NCBI RefSeq assembly: GCF_021869535.1
Contig: NW_026262712.1
Coordinates: forward strand, 49,520,884-49,584,883
DNA length: 64,000 bases
Direction: 5' to 3'
From: Mytilus californianus
Taxonomy: Eukaryota > Mollusca > Bivalvia > Mytilida > Mytilidae
Part shown: positions 33,901-45,099 of the stretch, piece after piece
Numbering within the stretch: the stretch's first letter is position 1
How the letters are laid out: every line of letters begins with the position of its first letter
Notes under the pieces: generated by a model
What the model was told of the DNA's origin: nothing
The model's database searches: none
What the model saw: the letters and a program-made list of their open reading frames with translations, nothing else
Translations under genes and position numbers: made by a program

Positions 33901-36747
33901 ATGAGGTTCTTTGATATGCTGAATCTAACCATGTTTTTAGATATTTTATTTGTAGGCCCCGCTATCAAATTGGTTCATATTGAGGTCAAAAGGGTCCAAA
34001 ATTAAACTTTGTTTGATTTCATCGAAAATTGAATTATTGGGGTTCTTTGATATGCCAAATCTAACCGTGTTTTTAGATTTTTAATTTGGGTCCCGTTTTT
34101 TAAATTGGTCTTCATTGAGGTCCAAAGGGTCCAAAATTAAACTTAGTTTGATTTTAACAAAAATTGAATTCTTGGGGTTCTTTGATATGCTGAATCTAAA
34201 CATGTGTTTAGATTTTTGATTATGGGCCCAGTTTTCAAGTTGGTCCAAGTTGGGGTCCTAAATTAAACTTTTTTTGATTTCAACAAAAATTGAATATATG
34301 TGGTTCTTTGATATGCTGAATCTAACCATGAATTTAGAATTTTTATTTGTGGGCCCCGCTATCAAATTGGTTCATATTGAGGTCAAAAGGGTCCAAAATT
34401 AAACTTTGTTTGATTTCATCAAAAATTGAATTATTGGGGTTCTTTGATATTCCAAATCTAACAGTGTATTTAGATTTTTAATTTTAAGTCCCGTTTTTTA
34501 AATTGGTCTACATTAAGGTCCAAAGGGTCCAAAATTAAACTTAGTTTGATTTTAGCAAAAATTGAATTCTTGGGGTTCTTTGATATGCTGAATCTAAACA
34601 TGTGTTTAGATTTTTGATTATGGGCCCAGTTTTCAAGTTTGTCCAAGTTGGGGTCCAAAATTAAACTTTGTTTGATTTTAACAAAAATTGAATATATGGG
34701 GTTCTTTGATATGCTGAATCTAACCATGTATTTTGATTTTGGACATTGGACCATAATAGGTAAATTAAAAAAATTCAAGTTCTTAGACCACATTCTTTCT
34801 GTGTCAGAAACCTATGCTGTGTCAAATATTTAATAACAATCCAAATTCAGAGCTGTATCAAGCTTGAATGTTGTGTCCATACTTGCCCCAACTGTTCAGG
34901 GTTCGACCTCTGCGGTCGTATCAAGCTGCGCCCCAGCGAAGCATTTTATTGATTTTTGGCCCAGTTTTCAAGTTGGTCCAAATTGGGGTCCAAAATTAAA
35001 CTTTGTTTGATTTCAACACAAAATTGAATATATGGGGTTCTTTGATATGCTGAATCTAACCATGTATTTAGATTTTTTATTTGTGGACCCCGCTATCAAA
35101 ATGGTTCATATTGAGGTCAAAATGGTCCAAAATTAAACTTTGTTTGATTTAATCTAAAATTGAATTATTGGGGCTCTTTGATATTCCAAATCTAACCGTG
35201 TATTTAGATTTTTAATTTTGGGTCCTGTTTTTTAAATTGGTCTACATTAAGGTCCAAAGGGTCCAAAATTAAACTTAGTTTGATTTTAACAAAAATTGAA
35301 TTCTTGGGGTTCTTTGATATGCTGAATCTAAACATGTATTTAGATTTTTGATTATGGGCCCAGTTTTCAAGTTGGTCCAAATTGGGGTCCAAAATTAAAC
35401 TTTGTTTGATTTCAACAAAAATTGAATATACGAGGTTCTTTGATATGCTGAATCTCACCATGTATTTAGATTTTTTATTTGTAGGCCCCGCTATCAAATT
35501 GGTTCATATTGAGGTCCAAAGGACCAAAATTTAACTTTGTTTGATTTCATCAAAAATTGAATTATTGGGGTTCTTTGATATGCCAAATCTAACAGTGTTT
35601 TTAGATGTTTAATTTGGGTCCCTTTTTTAAATTGGTCTTCATTGAGGTCCAAAGGGTCCAGTATTTAAACTTTGTTTGATTTCAACAAAAATTAAATATA
35701 TGGGGTTCTTTGATATGCTGAATCTAAACATGTATTTAGATTTTTGATTATGGGCCCAGTTTTCAAGTTGGTCCAAATTGGGGTCCAAAATTAAACTTTG
35801 TTTGATTTCAACAAAAATTGAATATACGAGGTTCTTTGATATGCTGAATCTAACCATGTATTTAGATTTTTTATTTGTAGGCCCCGCTATCAAATTGGTT
35901 CATATTGAGGTCCAAAGGACCAAAATTTAACTTTGTTTGATTTCATCAAAAATTGAATTATTGGGGTTCTTTGATATGCCAAATCTAACAGTGTTTTTAG
36001 ATGTTTAATTTGGGTCCCTTTTTTAAATTGGTCTTCATTGAGGTCCAAAGGGTCCAAAATTAAACTTAGTTTGATTTTAACAAAAATTGAATTCTTGGGG
36101 TTCTTTGATATGCTGAATCTAAACATGTGTTTAGATTTTTGATTATGGGCCCAGTTTTCAAGTTGGTCCAAGTTGGGGTCCAAAATTAAACTTTTTTTGA
36201 TTTCAACAAAAATTGAATATATGGGGTTCTTTGATATGCTGAATCTAACCATGAATTTAGATTTTTTATTTGTGGGCCCTGCTATCAAATTGGTTCATAT
36301 TGAGGTCAAAAGGGTCCAAAATTAAACTTTGTTTGATTTCATCAAAAATTGAATTATTGGGGTTCTTTGATATTCCAAATTTTACCGAGTATTTAGATTT
36401 CTAATTTTAAGTCCCGTTTTTTAAATTGGTCTACATTAAGGTCCAAAGGGTCCAAAATTAAACTTAGTTTGATTTTAGCAAAAATTGAATTCTTGGGGTT
36501 CTTTGATATGCTGAATCTAACCATGTATTTTGATTTTGGACATTGGACCATTATAGGTAAATTAAAAATATTCAAGTTCTTAGACCACATTCTTTCTGTG
36601 TCAGAAACCTATGCTGTGTCAAATATTTAATAACAATCCAAATTCAGAGCTGTATCAAGCTTGAATGTTGTGTCCATACTTGCCCCAACTGTTCAGGGTT
36701 CGACCTCTGCGGTCGTATCAAGCTGCGCCCCAGCGAAGCATTTTATT
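30974..36747 (+). mobile_element. element B1 (ATACGACC family), inserted in E1, carrying B2
   Basis: Starts ATACGACCGC with GTGGTCGTAT hairpin, right after GCCGTTTTT of E1. It ends with GCGGTCGTAT (36710-36719) and GCATTTTATT, directly before GGTTATTATC of E1. Own sequence is 30974-32184 and 34951-36747. It includes the two stem-loops, a poly-G run (31818-31833) and the 126-136-bp tandem units. Confidence 0.8.
32185..34950 (+). mobile_element. element B2 (ATACGACC family), inserted in B1
   Basis: Fourth nesting level. The left flank is ATTTAGATTTTT and the right flank GATTTTTGGCCCAG. Joined, these equal the uninterrupted tandem unit seen at 33415-33435. It has the same layout as A and B1: hairpin, CGTCGTCGTCG tract, stem-loops, G-rich block, tandem units and terminal GCGGTCGTAT (34912-34921). 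Confidence 0.8.
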
Positions 36748-37248
36748 GGTTATTATCTTGAATATTATTATAGATAGAGATAAACTGTAAACAGCAATAA
36801 TGTTCAGCAAAGTAAGATCTACAATTAAGTCAACTTGACCAAAATGTCTGTTGACCCCTTAAGGAGTTATTGCCCTTTATAGTCAATTTTCAACCTTTTT
36901 TCATAAATTTTTGTAATCTTTTACAAAAATCTTCTCTGATGAAACTACTAAGACAAATATAACCAAACTTGTCCACAATCATCATTAGGGTATCTAGTTT
37001 AAAAAATGTGTCCGATGACCCCGCCCGCGAACCAAGATGGCCGACATGGCTAAAAAATAGTACATAGGGTAAAATGCAGTTTTTGGCTCATATCTCTGAA
37101 ACCAAAGCATTTAGAGCAAATCTGACATTAGGTAAAATTGTTTATCAGGTCAAGATCTATCTGCCCTGAAATTTTCAGACTAATCAGGCAACAAGTTGTT
37201 GGGTTGCTGCCCCTGAATTGGTAATTTTAAGGAAATTTTGCCGTTTTT

Positions 37249-39185
37249 ATACGACCGCAAAAATTGAAAATTTTTTGGTCGTATATTGGTATGACGTTGG
37301 CGTCGTCGTCGTCCGAAGACACATTGGTTTTCGCACTCTAACTTTAGTTTAAGTGAATGGATCTCCATGAAATTTTACCATAAGGTTCAATACCACGAAA
37401 GGAAGGTTGGGATTGATTTTGGGGGTTATAGTACCAACAGTTAAGGAAAAAGGGGCCAAAAATAAGCATTTTTGTAACTTCCAGACAATAACTTGTGTGT
37501 AAGTGTATGGATCTCTCTGACATTGTACCACAAGGTTCCATATCACATAGGGAAGGCTGTAATTGATTTTGGGGGTAATTGCCTCAAAATTTTAGGAATT
37601 AGGGGCCAAAAAAAGGGGCAAAAAACAAGCATTTTTCTAGTTTCATGACAATAACTTGTGTGTAAGTGTTTTGATACTTTCTGAAATTGTACTACAAGGT
37701 TCCATATCACAAAGGGAAAGCTGGAATTGAGTTTGGGGGTAATTGCCCGAAACGTTTAGGAATTAGGGGCCAAAAAGGGGCCAAAAATAAGCATTTTTCT
37801 AGTTTCCAGACAATAACTTGTGTTCAAGTGTATGGATCTCTCTGAAATTGTACTGCAAGGTACCATACCACAAAGGAAATGCTGGGATTGAGGTTGGGGG
37901 TGATGAATCATAAGGGGGTTCAAAAAATTTGGGGGGGGGGGGGGGGGGATTTTTTTTTTTTCTTTTTTTTTCTTTTTTTCCTTTTTTTTTCTTTTAAAAT
38001 TTTCCATTTTAAGTTGGTTATTTCTGATTATTTATATTTAAAAGCAAATAATAATGATATGGTAGGAGATACACACCAAACAGGATGTGTAAATTATTAT
38101 ATAATAAGTATTGTACAATAGCAAGAAATTTTCAATTGCACAGTATTGCACAATAGCAAGAAATCTTCAATTGCACAGTATTGCGCAATAGCAAGAAATC
38201 TTCAATTGCACAGTATTGCGCAATAGCAAGAAATATCCAATAGCACAATATTGCGCAATAGCAAGAAATTGTCAATTGTACAGTATTGCGCAATAGCAAG
38301 AAATATTCAATTGCACAGTATTGTGCAAAAGAAGATACTTCCTATAAATTGCTTATTTCTTGATCAATTTCAATGGGGTTTTATTCTTGAATTCTTGGGG
38401 TTCTTTAATATGCTGAATCTAACCGTGTATTAAGTTTTTGGATTTTGGGCCCCATTTTTAAATTGGTCCACATTGAGGTCCAAAGGACCAAAATTTAACT
38501 TTGTTTGATTTCATCAAAAATTGAATTATTGGGGTTCTTTGATATGCCGAATCTAACCGTGTATTTAGATTCTTAATTTTTGGTTCCGTTTTCAAATTGG
38601 TCTACATAAACGTCCAAAGGGTCCAAAATTAAACTTAGTTTGATTTTAACAAAAATTGAATTTTTAGGGTTCTTTGATATGCTGAATCTAAACATGTATT
38701 TAGATTTTTGATTATGGGGCCAGTTTTCAAGTTGGTCCAAATCAGGGTCCAAAATTAAACTTTGTTTGATTTCAACAAAAATTGAATATATGGGGTTCTT
38801 TGATATGCTGAATCTAACCATGTATTTAGATTTTTGATTTTTGGGCCCCGTTATCAGCTTTGTCCACATTGAGATCAAAAGGGTCCAAAATTAAACTTTG
38901 TTTGATTTCATCAAAAATTGAATTCTTGGGGTTCTTTGATATGCTGAATCTAACCATGTATTTAGATTTTGGATATTGGACCATAATAGGTGAATGTCCA
39001 ATTAAAAATTTTAAGGTCTTAGACCACATTCATTCTGTGTCAGAAACCTATGCTGTGTCAAATATTTAATCACAATCCAAATTCAGAGCTGTATCAAGCT
39101 TGAATGTTGTGTCCATACTTGCCCCAACTGTTCAGGGTTCGACCTCTGCGGTCGTATCAAGCTGCGCCCTGCGGAGCATTTTATT
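37249..39185 (+). mobile_element. element C (ATACGACC family, second subtype), inserted in E1
   Basis: Inserted after GCCGTTTTT and before GGTTATTATC, the same position in the E unit as B1. It differs from A/B: four ~180-bp units (AGTTTCCAGACAATAACTTG, AAGTGTATGGATCTCTCTGA), a poly-G/poly-T tract (37931-37996), a ~35-bp array (38104-38335) and five or six 126-136-bp units. It ends GCGGTCGTAT (39148-39157) and GCATTTTATT. Confidence 0.8.
38104..38335. repeat. ~35-bp array with palindromic TATTGCGCAATA
   Basis: About six units built on CACAGTATTGCGCAATAGCA and AGAAAT(C/A)TTCAATTG. The core TATTGCGCAATA is a perfect palindrome. The same array occurs in element D (58943-59165), and a decayed trace lies in element P near 20800. 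Confidence 0.85.
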
Positions 39186-40365
39186 GGTTATTATCTTGAA
39201 TATTATTATAGATAGAGATAAACTGTAAACAGCAATAATGTTCAGCAAAGTAAGATCTACAATTAAGTCAACTTGACCAAAATGTCTGTTGACCCCTTAA
39301 GGAGTTATTGCCCTATTTAGTCAATTTTTAACCATTTTTCATAAATTTTTGTAATCTTTTACAAAAATCTTCTCTGATGAAACTACTAAGACAAATTTAA
39401 CCAAACTTGTCCACAATCATCATTAGGGTATCTAGTTTAAAAAATGTGTCCGATGACCCCGCCCGCGAACCAAGATGGCCGACATGGCTAAAAAATAGTA
39501 CATAGGGTAAAATGCAGTTTTTGGCTCATATCTCTGAAACCAAAGCATTTAGAGCAAATCTGACATTGGGTAAAATTGTTCATTAGGTCAAGATCTATCT
39601 GCCCTGAAATTTTCAGACCAATCAGGCAACACATTGTTGGGTTGCTGCCCCTGAATTGGTAATTTTAAGAAAATTTTGCAGCTTTTGGTTATTATCTTGA
39701 ATATTATTATAGATAGAGATAAACTGTAAACAGCAATAATGTACAGCAAAGTAAGATCTACAAATAAGTCAACATGACCAAAATTGTCAATTGACCCCTT
39801 AAGGAGTTATTGCCCTTTATAGTCAATTTTTTACAATTTTCATAAATTTTGTAAATTTTTGTAAATTTTTACAAAATATTTTCCACTCTAACTACTGGGC
39901 CAAGTTCATTATAGATACATGTAGAGATAATTGTAAGCAGCAAGAATGTTCAGTAAAGTAAGATCTACAAACACATCACCATCACCAAAACACAATTTTG
40001 TCATGAATCCATCTGTGTCCTTTGTTTAATATGCACATATACCAAGGTGAGCGACACAGGCTCTTTAGAGCCTCTAGTTTCATCATGCTTGAAGATATTG
40101 ATTTGATAATTTGTATATAGTTTTATCATGACAAGTTACAGATCAAGTTCGAATTTTGTTCTGGTCTTTGGACTTAGAAAATTCACTCAAATAATCAATT
40201 TTCCACATTTTTTTTGTCATGCTTGAAGATATTGACTTGATATTTGTTATATAGTTTACACCATGACAAGTTATAGATCAAGTTAGCATTTTGTTCCAGT
40301 ACAATGAATTTTTAACTGGTAGGGGACTATGTATTGCCAGGCAATACTCAGAATGCTTGTTTATT

Positions 40366-40795
40366 GTTCAAGTTTATTTTCATACCTGTATTTACTTTCA
40401 CTTTCTATTTATACCTATTAGCTACCATGGTAACAATGTGACATAATCTACCACTTTCCTATATTGTTCAGTACTATTTTATATTCTGATGCCGTTGCCC
40501 TTATAGGCACCAAAACATGTCAATCTCATTAAATTACTGGACGATCCCTAAAGTGCTGCTGTTATAACTGCTTTCACATTTTATATTTTTATCGTAATGG
40601 TAACCCTGCATACCCGAGGTATTTACTTTTCGCATTCTATTGTTTTGAAGATTTACCAGGCCTTGGTTTGCTCTCATTTGTAATATAATTTATAAAATGT
40701 ATTGATAGACAAGTTAAAAAATCAAACTGAGTACCAATTAAGTGTTTGTATGTCAGTAAGTGTATGCTGTTAGAAATGTAAGTTATAGACATGTT
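40366..40795. other. intronic unannotated stretch
   Basis: No repeat or exon recognised. Confidence 0.4.
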
Positions 40796-41130
40796 CTATG
40801 GAAAATTGTCTTGAAAGTGCTGTCACATCTACATTTCTTGTCAGATTTTTCAGAAATTTATATTAAAGGTTTATATCATGTATAACAGAAATGACTTGGA
40901 AATTAGTTTTGGGAGTGATGCTCCTTGCAAATGTTAATTATATTGAAAATTGTACTGGAAGCCCTCATTTGCCTGCATTTCTTGTCAAATTTTGTTGAAA
41001 ATTAAATCACAAAGGTTTATATATATACATGTATATCAGCAAGATCTTGGAAACTTAAAAATGATTTTTACACTTGAAATTGAAAATGGAGTTATCATGG
41101 TTATGGCCCTTTAACAAATAAAATGTATGC
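40796..41130. repeat. decayed S-family tandem units
   Basis: About two units with ATTTCTTGTCAGATTTTT, GGTTTATATCATG and CTTGGAAATT, resembling the units of element S at 46746. Confidence 0.5.
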
Positions 41131-42504
41131 TGGGGTGACGGTTATTGAAATGCTATTCTTATATTTCTCATGCATTATCTTCACCATAAAAACATATACA
41201 ATAATTTTTTCAATTAAAAATTCAATCGACATTAACATTTTTATCAACTTGCCCTTTGAGCAATGCAAGTGACCATAATATTAACTTGAAGAAAGAGAAA
41301 ATCATTTGTCCAAATTTTTCTCTGGCTCAGGAAATTTGATATACAAGTACTGCCATTGGTGGACATAAAATCAGGTACAAAAATGTACATGCAATTAGAA
41401 AAGGAATGAAATGAAGCAGATTGGCAAAAGTATTGTACTCAGCCACTTGAACGAGACTAGTTCACCAGTGACCTACATTTGACCTAAGAGCAAACTAAAG
41501 AAGAATTATAAATATTTGGTTTAAGTCAGAATATACATGTACCAGTAATATTTTTATAGTTTTCTGTTTGTTGTAGAATTTGGCATGACTAATTTGTCTG
41601 TCCTTTAAAAGTATTTGAAAATAATCTAATATATCTGAGATTTCCTCAAAGTCTTTTCCAGGACTCAAAAAATCTCATATTCCTCTTTTTTCGTATTTTT
41701 TTGTTTGTTTCATCATTTTCAGCTTTCGTTTTCTCTGGTAGAGAGTAACATGTAGCTGAACACTGTGCTACCTAGGCCTACATTTCACTTTTGTTCAACA
41801 TGTTCAAGGTTTTAAAAGGTGATGATACTAAGAAAATCTCAGATTTATATTATGTCTCTGATAGTTTCCTAAAATAGCTAGGTCTCATCTGATTGGTGTC
41901 AACAACAAAATCATACTCTGATAATGATTAAAATGTCTATAGTTAGAAAATACTAAAAAAACTTTAATTTGTCGATAGTGTCTGGTCTGGTTGATATGGT
42001 GATTCATATTAATTAAGACTACAGGTGATTCATATTAATTAAGACTACATGTAGCTCCAGTATTTTTCACTGATTTGTACTTATAATTTTTACTTGCCAA
42101 TCATACACTGTAGCTTTTACTTGCCCGATGATGACTTCCATTTAATGTCCTGGGCAATCTGATAACCTTTAATGTCTAACCCTAAGTATAGAATTAGGTC
42201 ATCAAGATCCTTATTACATTGTGCACCTACAAATGTACATGTTGTCCTTCAATCATACACACATTTTAGTGGTCGTTTGTAATGTACCAGTAGTTTTGGG
42301 CTCAATTGGTTAATCCAGTGTTAAAAAGCAGCCTTTGTAAGGGGATCAACAGTTTTTCCAGCACAATAAAAATACTTGGACTTTGACAAACATGTTTAAC
42401 ACGCCACATTCTTTAATTTATGTGCCTTTCCTAAAAATATGAGCTGGTATCTCAGTGGGTTTTTTCATGCTGTCTGTCATATATTTGTTTTTTTTGTTTA
42501 TTGT
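41131..42504. other. intronic unannotated stretch
   Basis: No exon, RNA gene or repeat array recognised, apart from a short direct repeat GGTGATTCATATTAATTAAG at 41998-42045. Confidence 0.4.
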
Positions 42505-42752
42505 TTAAGGTGGTACCCAACACCTTGACTAATATTAATTTGGCTCGTTTAATTTTCATAAAATTTTGACAAAATGTTTACTTTGACCCTTTGACAAAAA
42601 TATAAAAATTTCAAAAAAAAAAACCAACCAGTTTGACAAACACTAATTTTGATCATTGAGAAGCTTAATATTTCCTTAACAATACAACGTAGTTAAAACG
42701 TTTAGCTGATTTTTACAGAGTTATCTCCCTGTAGTGTTAGGTACCACCTTAA
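42505..42752. mobile_element. piggyBac-type MITE with TTAA target duplication
   Basis: TTAA (42505-42508), then GGTGGTACCCAACAC. At the right end GTGTTAGGTACCACC is followed by TTAA (42749-42752). The perfect inverted core is GGTGGTACC/GGTACCACC. The interior is AT-rich and non-coding. TTAA duplication with GG-starting ends fits piggyBac-like MITEs. Confidence 0.8.
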
Positions 42753-42899
42753 GCATTAAGAACAGTCTGTTGGTTTTCTTGATGAAAGTATTTCACATTT
42801 TTTCATAACAATCCTCCATACAGCTTTCTATGGGGTATGGATTTTGCTCATTGTTAAAGGCCATAGAATGTTCTATTGTTGTTTACATCCTCATCCTAA

Positions 42900-42960
42900 A
42901 GGTCTCTGGTGGATAGATGTCTCATCGGCAATCATACTTCATCACCTAATTTTTATATTT
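42900..42960 (-). repeat. M1 repeat fragment
   Basis: GGTCTCTGGTGGATAGATGT and CATCGGCAATCATAC are the reverse complement of the M1 5' region, with changes. Confidence 0.5.
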
Positions 42961-43276
42961 ATTAAAAACAAAAACTTGTTTAAATGTCTTAGCTCTGGCT
43001 GTCTGGAGTCAAAAGGTTAGACCTACACAACAGGGAATGCTCAGTTATAAAAGATCGTAGAAATAGTAATTAACCTGATATTTAATACTGAAAGTGAGAG
43101 GTCTCTGTTATAAGCTTAAGGGATACATTGTACATGTGAAGACTGAAAGTAGAATACTAAACGCCTTGAGGAGACCAGATGAACCAGTTTTCATAAACTA
43201 TAATCATGATTAACCTATATCTAGTAACGGAGAATTTTAATATGTTCTTCCATTTCTATCACATGCTTTTTTATGA

Positions 43277-43543
43277 CATCCAAAAATAAAAAAGGAACTA
43301 TTGTACATTGGGATTTGTATTAAAAAAACTAATAGTGTAAATATCTACATTGATGTTTTAAAAGTTTTTAGTGACGTACATGAAAAACAATTCTTGACTG
43401 ACTTCTTAAGCTATTTATTGATTGATCAATATTACGACATGGAAAAAACTTTATTTTTATTTCCGTTTGATAGATATGATCAAGTGAGATTGTGTGAACA
43501 CATGTTTAAGTGTTCAGATTTCATTGATTTTTTTGGATTTTGA
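43277..43543 (+). CDS. hypothetical intronic ORF, about 88 codons, no ATG at the start
   Basis: Open from just after a TGA at 43274-43276 to the stop at 43541-43543. The product looks protein-like, with mixed hydrophobic, charged and aromatic residues (VFSDVHEKQFLTDFLSYLL, then FPFDRYDQVRLCEHMFK) and no repeat structure. There is no ATG near its start and no donor site before its stop. It could be a terminal alternative exon of the surrounding gene, a fragment of a decayed gene, or chance. I recognise no family. Confidence 0.2.
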   Translation, partial: HPKIKKELLYIGICIKKTNSVNIYIDVLKVFSDVHEKQFLTDFLSYLLIDQYYDMEKTLFLFPFDRYDQVRLCEHMFKCSDFIDFFGF

Positions 43544-44047
43544 ATAGAAGGATATATATAATGTATGTCAATGAGACAGCAACCCAAATTGTTCATTTTA
43601 AAGGTAGTAGTGAAGTTAATTGAAGTACATGTATATAATGAGATATCAGTTAATTAATTCAAAACTAAATTTCCTTGTTTAAGTTTGTTTTCTTAATGGA
43701 TATATAGGATTTTGAAATTAACAGAAATTAGTACATTTGAATTATCATGATTATTTGTGAGAAATATTAAAAGTAGTCATGTATATGTATTTATATATAT
43801 GAGAGCAAGACTAAGACTTTAAAAGGTAATATTCTTGGTTTGTTTTGTGACGTTACAATTGCAAAATCTGAGGAATGTAAGAAAAGTCGGGGAAAGGATA
43901 AATTGACTAAGAATTAGAGAAATGGTATCATTCTTGGTTGGGTAGCTAATTTATAGCTTATACGAATGTATAAATTAGAAAAATAAATGTTTTTTAATTA
44001 TCCTTTTAATACTTGACAGTAATGTTCAATTAAAATCTTTTTTTTAG

Positions 44048-44101
44048 AATGGTTCTCATAAGAAGCTAGATGAAAATTCAGAAAATGCCAATAGTAGTCA
44101 G
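44048..44101 (+). CDS. 54-bp exon of the zinc-finger gene (18 codons)
   Basis: Preceded by a T-rich acceptor (TTTTTTTTTAG, ends 44047) and followed by CAG|GTAATG. Read in phase 0 it gives NGSHKKLDENSENANSSQ. That joins the previous exon (ending ERNK) and the next (starting VMSNADKLDEAL) with no frame change. Its length is a multiple of three and both introns are phase 0, so it could be skipped without breaking the protein. The call rests on splice sites and frame; no transcript was available. Confidence 0.7.
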
Positions 44102-44136
44102 GTAATGTACATTAATTATAACAGTCAATGTGTCAA

Positions 44137-44415
44137 TATAAAAGTAAGAAGATGTGATATGATTGCCAATGACAAATGAATGAGAAACTCTCCACCAGAG
44201 ACCAATGACATAGAAGTTAACAACTAAAGGTTGCTATATGGCCTTCAACTATAAGCAAAACCCATACTGCATAGTAAGCTATAAAAGGCCCTGAAATAAC
44301 AAATGTAAAACAATTCAAACGAGAAAACGAGCAGCCTGATTTATATACAAAACAATAAACGAAAAAACAGATTTGATATATATAGCAACAAACAACAACC
44401 ACTGTATTACAGGCT
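44137..44415 (+). mobile_element. M1 repeat, more typical subfamily
   Basis: AAGAAGATGTGATATGATTG, GCCAATGACAAATGAATGAG, AGCTATAAAAGGCCC, AACAAACAACAACCACTG and ACAGGCTCCTGAC. It differs from the 6286/18251 subfamily by lacking CACTTATGAACC. Confidence 0.75.
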
Positions 44416-44445
44416 CCTGACTATCAAGTTTATTCCCATATAAAG

Positions 44446-44520
44446 ATAAGAAGATGTGGAATGATTGCCAATGAGACAACTTTCAAAGAGAGACCAAATG
44501 AAATAGAAGTTATTATTATA
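44446..44520 (+). repeat. M1 repeat 5' fragment
   Basis: AAGAAGATGTGGAATGATTG and GCCAATGAGACAACTTTC, then AGAGACCAAATGAAATAGAA. It starts about 30 bases after the previous copy ends. Confidence 0.7.
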
Positions 44521-44699
44521 TTAAGTTATTTTCCTATTACAAGATTTCATATTGTAATGAGATGGCTACGATACCAAGTGAGCAAACTAAACAAAAATAC
44601 AAGTCCACAAACAATTCAAAACATTGCATAGAAAGTTTCAAATTGAGCTACATTGTTTATTCCTACCAAAAAAGTGGAGGAACTTGCTGGTGAAAGAGA

Positions 44700-44950
44700 G
44701 GCAGATGATACCAAAGTGATAGTCAAACTCATATGTCAATGACAAACTGGCAATGGCATTGCAAAACAAGAAAAACAAAAAAAGACCAAAGAACAAATAA
44801 CAAGTTTACAAAACACAACATAGAAATCTAAGACTGAGTAACACGAATCCCATCCAAAACTATGTGTGATCTCAGGTGCTCTGGAAGGATAAGCAGCTAC
44901 TGCCCAATGAGTGGCACTCATTGTTATACACAGTCATTGCCTGCAAAAAT
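44700..44950 (-). repeat. M2 repeat, minus strand
   Basis: Reverse-complement relative of 11740-12045. It contains the complements of GGTGCTCTGG, CTGCCCAATGAGTGGCAC and the C/T-rich tract. Confidence 0.55.
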
Positions 44951-45099
44951 TGGTGATACTTTACATTTGTTGATATCACAAAGGATGAAATGCATACAGG
45001 ATTGTGGCTATTACAAGTTGGACATATCTGTGGTCATCTGTAACACTGATATTCTGTAACAGGTCTCACATTTAAGAGTTCAGAAATGGTCATATTTGC

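Larger units (their letters stand above)
30094..40080 (+). mobile_element. element E1 (AGCTCACC family), inserted in Q and itself carrying B1 and C
   Basis: Left hairpin AGCTCACCTGGCCC/GGGCCAAGTGAGCT, then CGTCCATCGTCCGTCATCG, then ~500-bp units with TTTTACAAAAATCTTCTC, AACCAAGATGGCCG and TTATCTTGAATATTATTATA. The right end has CCAAGGTGAGCGACACAGG and the hairpin GGCTCT/AGAGCC. Own sequence is at 30094-30973, 36748-37248 and 39186-40080 (about 2.3 kb). A second, uninterrupted copy (E2) is at 62001-63807. Confidence 0.8.
26795..40365 (+). mobile_element. element Q: outermost hairpin-ended element, carrying nested A and E1
   Basis: The left end folds: AGTCCCC (26795) with GGGGACT (26818-26824). 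Next come a CCGTCCGTCTGTCTGTC tract and ~160-bp units with AATAATCAGTTTT, GTGCAGAGTTATGGTCCTTG and CATGCTTGAAGATATTGATT. The right end has AGGGGACT (40321-40328) and a perfect hairpin GTATTGCC/GGCAATAC (40331-40347). Q sequence is present at 26795-27383, 30083-30093 and 40081-40365. The rest is inserted DNA, and removing it restores a normal Q unit. No protein encoded. Confidence 0.75.
24876..44047 (+). other. intron 1 of the zinc-finger gene (19,172 bp, phase 0)
   Basis: GTAAAT donor and a T-rich TTTTTTTTTAG acceptor. Most of its length is transposable elements: the Q nest (26795-40365) makes up about 13.6 kb. Additional small exons inside cannot be excluded, but the flanking exons join in frame without any. 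Confidence 0.75.

Noticed and set aside
28299-36590. Many minus-strand ORFs with a repeating KSKYMVRFSISKNPIYSIF-type peptide (also at 38573-39029 and 59411-59820)
   Set aside because: They come from the 126-136-bp non-coding tandem units of elements A-D. The frame persists only because some periods (126) are multiples of three. They have no start context, splice signals or domain.
38104-38335. CRISPR-like array
   Set aside because: The units are contiguous ~35-bp tandem copies with no unique spacers. The sequence is eukaryotic repeat DNA inside a mobile element.
26795-40365. Classical cut-and-paste DNA transposons with terminal inverted repeats
   Set aside because: No transposase, no clear target duplication in filled versus empty sites, and the repeated arm is subterminal at the right end. 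Helentron-like fits better, though not proven.
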